A DNA stretch of 64,000 bases from Comamonas terrae (GCF_001544075.1 NZ_BCNT01000010.1:62001-126000); one strand, 5' to 3'; positions 1-9,195 are shown, counted from the first letter of the stretch. The notes: a model not told the origin generated them from the letters alone. Made by a program: numbers and translations.

Positions 1-2361
1 AGGCGCCACGGACGCCACCGCATCGCGAATGGCGAAGAATACCGAAAACGGCAGCAGCAGCGGGGGCTCGCCCACCGCCTTGCTGCGGTGGATGGAATCC
101 TCGTGGTTCTGGCCCTCGAACAGGCGCACGTTGAACACGGGCGGGCAATCGTTGGCCGTGGGGATTTTGTAGGTGCTGGGCGCGTGGGTGGTGAGCTTGC
201 CGCTTTGCGGATGCCAGACCAGCTCCTCGGTGGTCAGCCAGCCCATGCCCTGGATGAAGGCACCCTCGACCTGGCCCACGTCCACGGCCGGGTTCAGCGA
301 CTTGCCCACGTCGTGCAACACGTCGGCGCGCAGCAGCTTGAATTCACCGGTCAGCGTATCGACCACCACCTCGCTCACGGCCGCGCCATAGGCAAAGTAG
401 AAGAAGGGCCTTCCCTTCATGGTCTTGCCGTCCCAGTGCAGGCCGGGCGTGGCATAGAAGCCGTCCGACCACAGCTGAACGCGGCGCAGATAGGCGTTGC
501 GCACCAGCTCGGGAAAGTCCACGGCCTTGCCGTTCACATGCACCTGGTCGTTGGCAAAGCGCACGTCCCCGGCATCGCCGCCATGCATCTCGGCCGCACA
601 GGCCGCCAGGCGCTCGCGCAGCTGGCGCGCCGCATCCTGGGCCGCCTTGCCGTTGAGGTCGGCGCCCGTGGAGGCCGCCGTGGCCGAGGTGTTGGCCACC
701 TTGGTCGTGTCGGTGGCCGTGACGCGCACGCGCTCGAAGGCCACGCCCAGCTCGTGCGCCACCACCTGGGCCACCTTGGTGTTCAGGCCCTGGCCCATTT
801 CGGTGCCGCCATGGTTCACGAGGATGGAGCCGTCGGTGTAGATGTGCACCAGCGCGCCGGCTTGGTTGAAGTGGGCCACGTTGAAAGAGATGCCGAACTT
901 CAGCGGCGTCAGCGACAGCCCGCGCTTGAGCACCGGGCTTTGCGCATTGAAGGCGTTCACGGCCTCGCGGCGCGCGCGGTAGTCGCTGCTGGCCTCCAGT
1001 TCGGCCACGAGATCGTGGATCACGTTGTCCACCACGGTCTGTTCGTAGGGCGTGACGTTGTTGCCGTCCGTGCCGTAGAAGTTCACGCGGCGCACGTCCA
1101 GCGCATCGCGGCCCAGGTTGCGCGCAATCGTCTCCATGATGTTCTCGATGGCGATCGCGCCCTGCGGGCCGCCGAAGCCGCGGAAGGCCGTGTTGCTCTG
1201 GGTGTTGGTCTTGCCCATGTGGCCGTGCATGGACACGTCGGGCAGCCAGTAGGCATTGTCGAAGTGGCACAGCGCGCGCGTCATCACCGGCGCCGACAGG
1301 TCGGCCGAGTGGCCGGCGCGCGAGACCATGGTGATCTCCGCGCCCAGGATTCGGCCTTCGTCGTCGTAGCCCACCTCGTACTCGTACCAGAAGCAGTGGC
1401 GGCGGCCGGTGATCATGAAGTCGTCGTCACGGTCCAGGCGCAGCTTCACGGGGCGGCGCAGGCGCGTCGCGGCCACGGCGGCCACGCAGGCGAACAGCGC
1501 CGATTGCGACTCCTTGCCGCCGAAGCCGCCGCCCATGCGGCGGCACTCCACATGCACCGCATGCGAGGCCACGCCCAGCGCATGGGCGACCAGGTGCTGC
1601 ATTTCGCTCGGGTGCTGGGTGGAGCAGTGGATGTGCACCGCGCCGTCTTCCTTGGGTATGGCGTAGCTGATCTGGCCTTCCAGGTAGAACTGCTCCTGGC
1701 CGCCCACATCCAGCGTGCTCTTGAGGCGGTGCGGCGCCCTGGCGATCGCGGCGCGCGCGCCGCCTTCGCTGGTGCTGCGCTCCAGGTGCATGGAAGGCAT
1801 CACGTACTGGCCCAGCGCATGCGCCTGCTGCGGCGTCAGCACGGGCGGCGCCTCGGTGATCGTGGCCACGCTCTTGGCCAGGGCGGCCGCGCGGCGTGCG
1901 GCATCGCGGCTTCTGGCGATGACGGCGAACAGGGGCTGGCCCACGTAGCGGATCTCGCCGTCGCAAAGGATGGGGTCGTCGTGGATGATGGAGCCGCAGT
2001 CGTTGGCGCCGGGGATGTCGGCCGCCGTGATCACGTCCACCACCTCGGGCATGGCGCGCACGGATTCCAGCGCCAGCGCCGTCAGGCGGCCATTGGCGAC
2101 CGGCGACAGGCCCAGCGCGCAGTGCAGCGTGCCTTCCAGCTCGGGCAGGTCGTCGATATAGGCGGCCTCGCCGGCCACATGCAGGTGCGCCGACTCATGG
2201 GGGCGGCTGATGCCCACGCGGGCGCCGCCCTGCAGCGCATGGGCCTCGGTCTTCACATCGATGCGGGACGCCGTGTTCTTCAGGTAGTGGGCAAAGGCCT
2301 CGGCCGAGCCGGCGGCGGGCGTGGCGACCAGGGACGCAATGGGTTCGCGGAGGTTGTTCAT
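1..2361 (-). CDS. xdhB: Xanthine dehydrogenase molybdopterin-binding subunit XdhB (3' end outside window)
   Basis: Large molybdenum-binding subunit of the two-subunit bacterial xanthine dehydrogenase, which oxidises hypoxanthine and xanthine to urate in the cytoplasm. About 787 residues are visible and the C-terminus runs off the left edge. The N-terminal a/b hammerhead domain is followed by the molybdopterin region: glycine-rich RRMGGGFGGKES near residue 275, FRGFGGPQG near 393, QGMGW, and KAVGEPPLLL near 762, which carries the base-catalytic Glu of the family. It starts 17 bp behind the xdhA stop and so is the second gene of an xdhAB operon; xdhC would be expected beyond the edge. The Mo-domain motifs distinguish it from carbon monoxide and nicotinate dehydrogenases only by overall similarity. 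Confidence 0.95.
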   Translation of the reverse strand, partial: MNNLREPIASLVATPAAGSAEAFAHYLKNTASRIDVKTEAHALQGGARVGISRPHESAHLHVAGEAAYIDDLPELEGTLHCALGLSPVANGRLTALALESVRAMPEVVDVITAADIPGANDCGSIIHDDPILCDGEIRYVGQPLFAVIARSRDAARRAAALAKSVATITEAPPVLTPQQAHALGQYVMPSMHLERSTSEGGARAAIARAPHRLKSTLDVGGQEQFYLEGQISYAIPKEDGAVHIHCSTQHPSEMQHLVAHALGVASHAVHVECRRMGGGFGGKESQSALFACVAAVAATRLRRPVKLRLDRDDDFMITGRRHCFWYEYEVGYDDEGRILGAEITMVSRAGHSADLSAPVMTRALCHFDNAYWLPDVSMHGHMGKTNTQSNTAFRGFGGPQGAIAIENIMETIARNLGRDALDVRRVNFYGTDGNNVTPYEQTVVDNVIHDLVAELEASSDYRARREAVNAFNAQSPVLKRGLSLTPLKFGISFNVAHFNQAGALVHIYTDGSILVNHGGTEMGQGLNTKVAQVVAHELGVAFERVRVTATDTTKVANTSATAASTGADLNGKAAQDAARQLRERLAACAAEMHGGDAGDVRFANDQVHVNGKAVDFPELVRNAYLRRVQLWSDGFYATPGLHWDGKTMKGRPFFYFAYGAAVSEVVVDTLTGEFKLLRADVLHDVGKSLNPAVDVGQVEGAFIQGMGWLTTEELVWHPQSGKLTTHAPSTYKIPTANDCPPVFNVRLFEGQNHEDSIHRSKAVGEPPLLLPFSVFFAIRDAVASVAP

Positions 2362-2378
2362 TTCAGGCTCCTACAGTC

Positions 2379-3992
2379 TCAGGCCACGGCATGGGGCATG
2401 ACGCTCCAGACGCTGGTTCCGGCGCTCGGGACGGGCTGCTGGACACGAGTCTCCAGCCACAGGCGCTGGATCAGGTTCTGCGCCACCTGCAGCCGGTATT
2501 CGGCGCTGGCACGCATGTCGGACATGGGCTTGAAATCCTCGGCCAGCGCGGCCTTGGCGGCATTCACGCTGTCCTGGTTCCAGGGCTTGCCGAGCAAGGC
2601 GGCCTCGGCCCCCGCGCCGCGCTTGACGGTGGCGGCCATGCCGCCGAAGGCCAGGCGCACGGTCTTGACCATCTCGCCGTCCAGCTCGATCGAGAAGCCC
2701 GCGCACAGCGCCGAGATGTCGCAGTCGAAGCGCTTGCTGATCTTGTAGGCACGCACCTGGCGGCTCAGCACATGCAGCGGAATCGCCAGGCCCTGCACGA
2801 ATTCGCCGGGCTCCAGCTGGTTCTTCATGTAGTCGAGGTAGAACTCGGGCAGCGGCATGCGGCGCACGCGCGCGCCCTTGCGCAGCTCGATCTGCGCATC
2901 CAGCGACATCAGCACCGGCGGCGAGTCGCCAATGGGCGAGCCGTTGGCCACGTTGCCGCCCATGGTGCCCGCATGGCGGATGGGCACGGAGGCAAAGCGC
3001 AGCCACACGTCGGTCAGGCTGGGAAAGCGCTGCACCAGCGCGCCCCAGGCCGCTTCCAGCGAGGCGCCGGCGCCGATATAGAGCTCGCCGCCTTCGGCAT
3101 CGGGGCGTTCCTCGATGCGCTTCATCTCGGCCACGTCGCCCACATAGATCATGTCGCCCAGGTCGCGGAACTGCTTGTTGACCCACAGGCCCACGTCGGT
3201 GGAGCCGGCGACGATGCGCGCCTTGGGCTTGGCCTCGCAGAGGGCGGCCAGCGCCTCCAGCGTGCGCGGTGCGTGGAAATGGTCGGTGCGCGCGTTCCGG
3301 GTCGCGGCGTAGTCGAACGAGGCGGCGCCCTGTTGCTGCTGCAGCCCTTGCAGCGCCGCCACCACGGGCGCGGCGTCCAGGCGCACGGCGGGCAGGTCGA
3401 ACATGCGCTGGCCGGCGTCCAGGATGGGGCGGTAGCCCGTGCAGCGGCACAGATTGCCCGACAGCTCGTCGGCCAGTTGCTGGCGCGTGGGCACGGTGCC
3501 CTGCTGCTGGTGGTGCTCGTAGGCCGACCACAGCGACATCACGAAGCCCGGCGTGCAGAAGCCGCACTGCGAGCCGTGGCACTCCACCAGAGCCTGCTGC
3601 ACGGGATGCAGTGCATGGCCCTGGACCTGGCCGCTCGCATGGCCGCAGGCACTTTTGCCGGGCTGGCCGGCCTTGCCCGGGCACTGGCCCTTGAGGTCTT
3701 CGACGGTGAACAGGGCCTTGCCCTGCAGGCTGGGCAGGAACTGGATGCAGGCGTTGACGGTCTGCAGGCGCAGGCCGTTCACCGCATCCGGCGCGCCGGG
3801 TTCGGCCAGTTCGCCGATGACCACGGTGCAGGCGCCGCAGTCGCCTTCGTTGCAGCCTTCCTTGGTGCCGGTGCAATGGGCATCCTCGCGCAGCCACTGC
3901 AGCACCGAGCGCGTGGGATGCGGGCCCTGGACTTCGACGATTTCACCGCGGTGGAAAAAGCGTATGGGCTGTGAACTATGGGTTGTGCTCAT
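2379..3992 (-). CDS. xdhA: Xanthine dehydrogenase small subunit XdhA (2Fe-2S and FAD)
   Basis: Electron-transfer subunit of xanthine dehydrogenase, passing electrons from the Mo centre to NAD+. 537 residues. The N-terminal plant-type 2Fe-2S domain has Cys47, Cys52, Cys55 and Cys82. The all-helical second 2Fe-2S domain contains CGFCTPGF and CRCTGYRP. The FAD-binding domain contains GGNVANGSPIGDSPP. I chose the ATG at 3992 (MSTTHSSQP), because the open frame upstream to 4055 encodes unrelated Cys/Arg-rich sequence; there is no strong ribosome binding site for either. First gene of the visible xdhAB operon, divergent in function from the exporter behind it. Catalytic assignment is secure. Confidence 0.95.
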   Translation of the reverse strand: MSTTHSSQPIRFFHRGEIVEVQGPHPTRSVLQWLREDAHCTGTKEGCNEGDCGACTVVIGELAEPGAPDAVNGLRLQTVNACIQFLPSLQGKALFTVEDLKGQCPGKAGQPGKSACGHASGQVQGHALHPVQQALVECHGSQCGFCTPGFVMSLWSAYEHHQQQGTVPTRQQLADELSGNLCRCTGYRPILDAGQRMFDLPAVRLDAAPVVAALQGLQQQQGAASFDYAATRNARTDHFHAPRTLEALAALCEAKPKARIVAGSTDVGLWVNKQFRDLGDMIYVGDVAEMKRIEERPDAEGGELYIGAGASLEAAWGALVQRFPSLTDVWLRFASVPIRHAGTMGGNVANGSPIGDSPPVLMSLDAQIELRKGARVRRMPLPEFYLDYMKNQLEPGEFVQGLAIPLHVLSRQVRAYKISKRFDCDISALCAGFSIELDGEMVKTVRLAFGGMAATVKRGAGAEAALLGKPWNQDSVNAAKAALAEDFKPMSDMRASAEYRLQVAQNLIQRLWLETRVQQPVPSAGTSVWSVMPHAVA

Positions 3993-4142
3993 GATCGTGG
4001 GACAGACACGCTGCCGTGGTTGACGAGCCTGCATGCAGACGCCTGCGCAGGCCATGGTGCAAGCCTAAGTCCGAGCGCCTGCTTGCTCATATTGCGCTAT
4101 CCATATTGCCTATGTGTCACCGCATATATCTGCGCCGAAATC

Positions 4143-4155
4143 CAAGGGTGAACCC
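4143..4155. promoter_or_regulatory. CAAGGGNNNACCC palindrome upstream of xdhA
   Basis: Sequence CAAGGGTGAACCC. The same 13-bp pattern occurs upstream of putA (27899-27911) and dctP (33828-33840). The GGG/CCC half sites make a small palindrome such as a repressor or activator would bind. Whether it acts on xdhA, whose start lies about 150 bp away, is inference. Confidence 0.3.
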
Positions 4156-4157
4156 GT

Positions 4158-4201
4158 AAAAAAAGGCCGCACCTGGTACAAATACCTAGATTGGTGCGAC
4201 C
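4158..4201 (-). terminator. Rho-independent terminator of the MdtD-like gene
   Basis: Read on the minus strand: GGTCGCACC, an 18-nt loop that itself contains GGTA/TACC, then GGTGCGGCC followed by seven T. The 9-bp stem has one mismatch. It lies about 120 bp past the exporter stop codon. Confidence 0.75.
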
Positions 4202-4231
4202 CTGCCATGGCCCTTGGTGGCTTGGTTTTTT

Positions 4232-4315
4232 GATAGCTGTCAGCGCTCGCTACATCTCATTTTCACATTCATTTCCATCTGAAGACAAGAAATAACGCGC
4301 GCAGGCAGCTATCGC
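4232..4315. repeat. Dispersed inverted repeat, family 1, copy 1
   Basis: Arms ATAGCTGTCAGCGCTCG and, at the far end, CGCGCAGGCAGCTAT, separated by about 50 bp. The AGCTGNCAGCGCT core recurs near 13915, 27771, 59242 and 61408, always between genes. Confidence 0.5.
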
Positions 4316-4322
4316 TTTTCAT

Positions 4323-5750
4323 TCATGCATCGCCGCCGTCGGGCGCGGGACGCACGGGCTCGTCCTTTTCGAGCTGGCTGAACACCATGGTCGCGGCCAG
4401 CGTCATCAAGGCCACGGTGGCAAAGGTGGCGCGGATGGCGGACATGCGAAAGCCCTCGTGGCTGTGCCACATGTCGGTATAGCCGGTCAGCAGCGCGCCG
4501 GCCAGGGCCACGCCCATGCTCATGGCCAGCATCTGCACCATGGACAGCAGGCTGTTGCCGCTGCTGGCGAAGGCGCCCTCGATGTCCTTGAGCGTGACCG
4601 AGTTCATGGCCGAGAACTGCATGGAGTTGAAGCCGCCGAAGATGAACAGCTGCAAGAGCAGCAGCCACAGCGGCGTGCCCGCCGAGACCAGGCCGAACGA
4701 GCCCAGCATCAGCGCCAGCATCACGGAGTTGACCTGCAGCACGCGCTTGTAGCCGAAACGGTGCACGGTGCGCACCGCGATGCGCTTGACCAGCATGCTG
4801 CCCACCACCGTGGCCAGCATCATCAGGCCGGCGTTCATGGGCGACATCTTCAGGCCCACCTGCAGCAGCAGCGGTATCAGGTAGGGCGCGGCGCCGCTGC
4901 CGAAGCGCGCGAACAGATTGCCCAGCAGCCCCACGCGCAGCGAGCGTACCTTGAACAGGTCGGGCGCGAACAGCGGCTCGGCCACGCGCAGCGCATGCAT
5001 CCAGTAGCTGGCCAGGCTGGCCAGGCCGAACACCATGAGAACCACCACCAGCGCCATGCCCAGGCCCATGCCCGAAAGGCCGTCCAGCGCGATCGAGATG
5101 CTGACCATGCCAAAGGCCAGCATGGCATAGCCGGCCGTGTCGAACTTGCGCACCGCCACGAGCGCGCCGCGCGGGAACCAGCGCCAGGTGGCCCACAGGC
5201 CGATCAGGCCCACGGGCACGTTGATCCAGAAGATCCAGTGCCAGGAGGCGTACTCCACCATCCAGCCGCCCAGCGCGGGGCCGATCAGCGGCCCCACCTG
5301 GCCGGGAATCGCGATGAAGCTCATGGCGCGGATGAATTCGTCGCGCGGATAGGTGCGCAGCACGGCCAGCCGCCCCACGGGCAGCATCATGGCGCCGCCC
5401 ACGCCCTGCACCACGCGCGCCGCCACGAGGAAGCTGAGGTTGGGCGAGAGCGCGCACAGCACCGAGCCCAGCACGAACAGCGCAATGGCCGTGCCGTACA
5501 CGCGCCGCGTGCCGAAGCGATCGGCCACCCAGCCCGTGGCCGGGATCAGCATGGCGGTCGTCAGCGCATAGGCGACGATGACGGACTGCATCTTCAGCGG
5601 GCTCTCGCCCAATGCCTCGGCCATGGACGGCAGGGCCGTGTTCAGAATGGTGGCATCGAGCGACTGCATGAAAAAGCCGATTGCCACCAGCCACAAAAGC
5701 CGCTCCTTGCGCTGTGCGGGCGCAGCGGTTGTTGCGGTCAGCTCTGCCAT
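4323..5750 (-). CDS. mdtD: MdtD-like DHA2-family MFS efflux transporter
   Basis: Inner-membrane proton-driven exporter of the DHA2 (14-helix) major facilitator group. 475 residues, the usual length. The N-terminus WLVAIGFFMQSLDATILNT and the segments VGGAMMLPVGRLAV and GPALGGWMVEYASWHWIFW match the E. coli MdtD/HsrA type closely, including the LDATI motif of helix 1 and motif C. The ATG at 5750 follows no strong ribosome binding site. It stands alone: erpA upstream ends in its own terminator at 5780-5811. The substrate is not deducible, since E. coli MdtD itself is a weakly characterised multidrug/citrate exporter, so the symbol indicates family only. Confidence 0.8.
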   Translation of the reverse strand: MAELTATTAAPAQRKERLLWLVAIGFFMQSLDATILNTALPSMAEALGESPLKMQSVIVAYALTTAMLIPATGWVADRFGTRRVYGTAIALFVLGSVLCALSPNLSFLVAARVVQGVGGAMMLPVGRLAVLRTYPRDEFIRAMSFIAIPGQVGPLIGPALGGWMVEYASWHWIFWINVPVGLIGLWATWRWFPRGALVAVRKFDTAGYAMLAFGMVSISIALDGLSGMGLGMALVVVLMVFGLASLASYWMHALRVAEPLFAPDLFKVRSLRVGLLGNLFARFGSGAAPYLIPLLLQVGLKMSPMNAGLMMLATVVGSMLVKRIAVRTVHRFGYKRVLQVNSVMLALMLGSFGLVSAGTPLWLLLLQLFIFGGFNSMQFSAMNSVTLKDIEGAFASSGNSLLSMVQMLAMSMGVALAGALLTGYTDMWHSHEGFRMSAIRATFATVALMTLAATMVFSQLEKDEPVRPAPDGGDA

Positions 5751-5779
5751 GGACTACATCCTCTCGTGGGCCGGGTCGG

Positions 5780-5811
5780 AAAAACAAAAAGCCGCTGACG
5801 GGCAGCGGCTG
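5780..5811 (-). terminator. Terminator of erpA
   Basis: On the minus strand AGCCGCTG, short loop, CAGCGGCT followed by TTTTGTTTTT. It lies 64 bp past the erpA stop and separates it from the exporter. Confidence 0.85.
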
Positions 5812-5874
5812 GCGGGGAGTGCGGGCACCAGGCGTGGACGACTGGCGCTGCAACAAGCATGGGGTTCGGGGAAT

Positions 5875-6240
5875 TCAGACCGAGAAGCTCGAACCGCAGC
5901 CGCAGGTGGTGGTGGCGTTCGGGTTCTTGATCACGAACTGGGCACCCTGCAGGTCTTCCTTGTAGTCGATCTCGGCGCCGACCAGATACTGGTAGCTCAT
6001 GGCGTCGATCAGCAGGGACACGCCATTCTTGGTCATGGTCGTGTCGTCCTCGTTGGTGATCTCGTCGAAGGTGAAGCCGTACTGGAAGCCCGAGCAGCCG
6101 CCGCCCTGCACGAACACGCGCAGCTTCAGATCGGGATTGCCCTCTTCGGCAATCAGATCCGCCACCTTGGCGGCAGCGCTGTCGGTGAAGACGATGGGCG
6201 CAGGCATTTCCGTCACGGGGGTTTCTGCAACATCACTCAT
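5875..6240 (-). CDS. erpA: Iron-sulfur cluster insertion protein ErpA
   Basis: A-type carrier that receives Fe-S clusters from the assembly machinery and passes them to apo-enzymes. 121 residues. The three cluster ligands are visible: Cys49 in GGGCSGF and Cys113 and Cys115 in the C-terminal CGCGSSF. The start at 6240 (MSDVAETP) is supported by GGAG eight bases upstream; the 12-residue upstream extension lacks support. In betaproteobacteria erpA is typically monocistronic near the rpsI-rplM ribosomal operon, which is also the case here (2.5 kb away). The ErpA versus IscA distinction rests on length and on the [21 protein letters not shown] C-terminus. Confidence 0.95.
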   Translation of the reverse strand: MSDVAETPVTEMPAPIVFTDSAAAKVADLIAEEGNPDLKLRVFVQGGGCSGFQYGFTFDEITNEDDTTMTKNGVSLLIDAMSYQYLVGAEIDYKEDLQGAQFVIKNPNATTTCGCGSSFSV

Positions 6241-6498
6241 GGCGATAACTCCGGGGGATAGGTCAAAACTGCCCACATGCTACTGCATGCACCCCAGGCA
6301 TGCAGCGGCGCGCAGACGAGACGGCGACTGCAGTAAGGGCATTGAACAGCGCTGCCCGGAGGGCCGGCGCCTGTCTCCTGCGGGATAGCCGCCGCAGCCA
6401 TTGCACCGGCGCCGGCGATAGAGTTTTCCGCTGCGGTTGCGTGTGCGCAGCCGCCTTGCCCCCGATACTGCACAGCCCCCATATCCAGCGAGACCCGC

Positions 6499-7476
6499 AT
6501 GGCGCAGACCTTCCACCTTTCCAAGACATTGCTGTCCCTGCCGCTGGCCGGCGCCTGCCTGCTTGCGCATGCCGCCTGGCCGGAACGGCCCGTCACTATG
6601 GTGGTCGGCTTCACCGCAGGCGGATCGGCCGACATCCTGGCGCGCACGATCGCCGATCCGCTGGCGCGGCGCCTGGGCGTGCCGGTGATCGTGGACAACG
6701 TGGCCGGCGCCGGCGGCAGCATCGCCGCGCAGAAGGTGGTGCGCGCACGCCCCGACGGCTACACCATCTTCCTGGGCTCCAGCAGCGAGGTCATCCTGTC
6801 GCGCCATTTCAACAATGCCATTGCCTACGACGGCGCCAGGGATCTGCGCGCCGTGACGCTGGTCGGCGTCATGCCCATGGTGCTGGTGGCCGGCCCCCGG
6901 ACTCCTGCCACCACGGTGGACGCCATGCTCGCGCGCGCCAGGTCCCACCCGGGGCAGGAGAACTACGCCTCCTCGGGCACCGGCACCGCCTTGCACATTG
7001 CCGGCGCGCTGATCAACCAGCAGGCCCATGTCTCGCTGCAGCACGTGCCGTACAAGGGCGCCGTGCCCATGCTCACGGACATCGTCGGCGGCAATGTGGA
7101 CTACGGCTTTTTCATGGTGCCATCCATACTCGGCTATCTGAAGGAAGGCAAGGTCAAGCCCATAGGCACCACGTCCAGGACCTCGTGCGCCGTGCTGGCC
7201 GGCGTGCCGGCCTTGTCCTCCGCCAAGGCCCTGGCCGGCTACGACTTCGGCATCTGGACCGGAATCTTCACGCCGAAAGCCGTGCCCGATGCCGTGGTCG
7301 CCCGCCTCAACCAGGAGATCAATGCCGTGCTGCATGAGCCTCCGGTGGCCGACAAGCTCGACCAGGCCTGCATCGAACATGCGGGCGGCACGCCGGCCGA
7401 ATTCGAGCGCCTGATCCAGGCCGACGTGCAGAAGGTGCGACAGGTCGCCAGGCCCGAAATCGGCGCGGTGCGGTGA
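6499..7476 (+). CDS. Bug/TctC-family periplasmic solute-binding protein
   Basis: Extracytoplasmic receptor of the Bug (Bordetella uptake gene) family, large in Bordetella and Comamonadaceae. 325 residues. A Sec signal peptide ending near ...LLAHAAWPERP is followed by the family hallmark WPERPVTMVVGFTAGGSAD with a GGSAD ligand loop, then NVAGAGGSIAA and a VPYKGAVPMLTDIVGG segment. Members bind carboxylates, amides or nicotinate. It is an orphan receptor: no tctA/tctB membrane genes accompany it. The gene 42 bp downstream encodes a deaminase-type amidohydrolase, so the pair may deal with a cyclic amide or pyrimidine-like compound; that is inference. Confidence 0.85.
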   Translation: MAQTFHLSKTLLSLPLAGACLLAHAAWPERPVTMVVGFTAGGSADILARTIADPLARRLGVPVIVDNVAGAGGSIAAQKVVRARPDGYTIFLGSSSEVILSRHFNNAIAYDGARDLRAVTLVGVMPMVLVAGPRTPATTVDAMLARARSHPGQENYASSGTGTALHIAGALINQQAHVSLQHVPYKGAVPMLTDIVGGNVDYGFFMVPSILGYLKEGKVKPIGTTSRTSCAVLAGVPALSSAKALAGYDFGIWTGIFTPKAVPDAVVARLNQEINAVLHEPPVADKLDQACIEHAGGTPAEFERLIQADVQKVRQVARPEIGAVR

Positions 7477-7518
7477 ACAGTGGGGCCGGCCCCGGTACGG
7501 CCATTACAGGAAATGCAA

Positions 7519-8712
7519 ATGAACACTCCCGACCTGCTGCTGCAGAACGTCCGCCCCATGGGCGAAGCAATCTGCGATGTACTGATTGAACAAGGCCGCA
7601 TCACCCGCATCGGGCGGGCACTGGCGGCCCCGCCAGGCGTGCAGCCCATCGACGGCCAGGACCAGCTGCTGCTGCCCGGCCTGGTCGAGTCCCATACCCA
7701 TCTGGACAAGACGCTGTGGAACCTGGACTGGTACCGCAACGAGGTCGGCAACCAGCTCATCGACCGCATCGAGAACGAGCGCGCCTACCGGGCGCAGACC
7801 GGGCACGACAGCGCCGCGCAGTCGCTGGCCCTGGCCCGCGAGTTCCTGGCCCAGGGCACCACGCGCATCCGCAGCCATGCCGACGTCGATACCGAGATCG
7901 GCCTGAGGCATGTGGAAGGCGTGCTGCAGACCCGCGAGGCCATGGCGCCCTGGCAGGAGATCCAGATCGTGGCCTTCCCGCAATCGGGCCTGCTGCAGCG
8001 CCCGGGCACCGCACAGCTGCTGGACGAGGCACTGGCGCTGGGCGCCGACGTGCTGGGCGGGCTGGACCCCTGCGCCATCGACGAAGACCCGGTGCGCTCG
8101 CTCGACGTGCTGTTCGAGATTGCCGAGCGCCATGACAAGCCGCTCGACATCCATTTGCACGAAGCCGGCGACATGGGCGCGTTCTCGCTGAAGCTGATCC
8201 TGGACCGCACCGAGGCCCACGGCCTGCAGGGCCGCGTGGCCATCAGCCACGGCTTCTGCCTGGGCGATCTGGCGCCACCGGCGCGCGACGCCCTGCTGGC
8301 GCGCATGGCCCGGCTGGGCGTCACGCTCATCACCAGCGCCTCGCCGTCCCGCTCGGTGCCGCCGCTGCTGACCTGCGTTGCGGCCGGCGTGCGCGTGGCC
8401 GGTGGCAACGACGGCATACGCGACACCTGGTCGCCCTATGGGCGGCCCGATATGCTGGAACGCGCCATGTTCATCGGCATGCGCTACAACCTGCGCCGCG
8501 ACGACGAGATCGCGCAGGCCCTGCACTGCGTGACCCGGGCCGGGGCCGAGGTCTGCGGCTTTGCCGGCTACGGCCTCGCACCCGGCTGCCGCGCCGACCT
8601 GGTGCTGGTGCCCGCGCAAGGCATTGCCCACGCCGTCTGCGCCAGGCCGCCCCGCTCGTTGGTCATTGCCAACGGCCACGTCGCAGCCCGCGACGGACAG
8701 TGGATGCTCTGA
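7519..8712 (+). CDS. Cytosine-deaminase-like metal-dependent amidohydrolase
   Basis: Amidohydrolase-superfamily enzyme of 397 residues in the CodA/N-isopropylammelide clade. Metal ligands are visible: His59 and His61 in SHTHLDK, a His near 214 in HLHEAGD, SHGF near 243 and the catalytic Asp in GGNDGIRDTWSPYG near 297. The start at 7519 lies seven bases behind ACAGGA; an in-frame ATG at 7513 is too close to that site. It is probably co-transcribed with the Bug receptor. Substrates in this family include cytosine, isocytosine, creatinine and triazine derivatives; sequence alone does not choose. Confidence 0.85.
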   Translation: MNTPDLLLQNVRPMGEAICDVLIEQGRITRIGRALAAPPGVQPIDGQDQLLLPGLVESHTHLDKTLWNLDWYRNEVGNQLIDRIENERAYRAQTGHDSAAQSLALAREFLAQGTTRIRSHADVDTEIGLRHVEGVLQTREAMAPWQEIQIVAFPQSGLLQRPGTAQLLDEALALGADVLGGLDPCAIDEDPVRSLDVLFEIAERHDKPLDIHLHEAGDMGAFSLKLILDRTEAHGLQGRVAISHGFCLGDLAPPARDALLARMARLGVTLITSASPSRSVPPLLTCVAAGVRVAGGNDGIRDTWSPYGRPDMLERAMFIGMRYNLRRDDEIAQALHCVTRAGAEVCGFAGYGLAPGCRADLVLVPAQGIAHAVCARPPRSLVIANGHVAARDGQWML

Positions 8713-8717
8713 AACAG

Positions 8718-8752
8718 AAAAGCCGCCGGAACTTGCGTTCCAGGCGGCTTTT
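8718..8752. terminator. Bidirectional terminator between the amidohydrolase and rpsI
   Basis: AAAAGCCGCC-GGAAC, TTGC loop, GTTCC-A-GGCGGCTTTT: a 15-bp stem with one bulge and A and T tracts on either side, so it can end transcription from both convergent genes. Confidence 0.85.
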
Positions 8753-8755
8753 GGG

Positions 8756-8777
8756 GAAAGGCCCCGAAGGGCCTTTC
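8756..8777 (-). terminator. Second hairpin behind rpsI
   Basis: GAAAGGCCC, CGAA tetraloop, GGGCCTTTC, a perfect 9-bp stem lying between rpsI and the bidirectional terminator. It lacks a long T tract of its own and probably protects the mRNA 3' end or adds to termination. Confidence 0.5.
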
Positions 8778-8792
8778 TCGCAGGGCAAGCGA

Positions 8793-9185
8793 TTAACGCT
8801 TGGAGAACTGCTTGGCGCGGCGTGCGGAGTGCAGACCGACCTTCTTACGCTCGACTTCGCGGGCGTCGCGGGTCACGAAGCCGGCTTGGCTCAGGACGGG
8901 CTTGAGCGCTGCGTCGTAGTCGATCAGGGCGCGGGTGATGCCGTGGCGGGCAGCGCCAGCCTGGCCGGATTCACCACCACCGTGGACGTTGATCTGGATG
9001 TCGAAGGTCTCGACGTTGCCAGTCAGCACCAGGGGCTGCTTCGCGATCATGATGGAGGTTTCGCGGCCGAAGTACTGCTGAATGTCCTTGCCATTCACAG
9101 TGATCTTGCCGGAGCCCTTCTTCAGAAACACGCGGGCGACGCTGGACTTGCGACGGCCGGTGCCATTGTTCCAATCACCAATCAT
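8793..9185 (-). CDS. rpsI: 30S ribosomal protein S9
   Basis: Ribosomal protein uS9 of the small-subunit head; its C-terminal tail reaches the P-site tRNA. 130 residues, with [13 protein letters not shown] at the start and the conserved basic C-terminus ending in SKR. The [13 protein letters not shown] start is the betaproteobacterial form. AAGGAG lies seven bases before the start at 9185. It follows rplM by 10 bp in the universal rplM-rpsI operon. Confidence 0.98.
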   Translation of the reverse strand: MIGDWNNGTGRRKSSVARVFLKKGSGKITVNGKDIQQYFGRETSIMIAKQPLVLTGNVETFDIQINVHGGGESGQAGAARHGITRALIDYDAALKPVLSQAGFVTRDAREVERKKVGLHSARRAKQFSKR

Positions 9186-9195
9186 CTAGCTCTCC

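Larger units (their letters stand above)
3993..4322. other. Intergenic region between xdhA and the MdtD-like gene
   Basis: 330 bp without a credible gene. It holds, from left to right, the xdhA leader, a CAAGGGNNNACCC palindrome at 4143-4155, a Rho-independent terminator for the leftward exporter gene at 4158-4201, and a copy of a dispersed inverted repeat at 4232-4315. An AT-rich patch around 4090-4132 is the likely place for the xdhA promoter but I cannot define hexamers with confidence. Confidence 0.6.

Noticed and set aside
88-2748. 886-residue open frame on the plus strand opposite xdhB
   Set aside because: Antisense shadow of a GC-rich gene: composition is His/Arg/Gly/Val-rich without domains, and the minus strand encodes a complete, motif-bearing XdhB.
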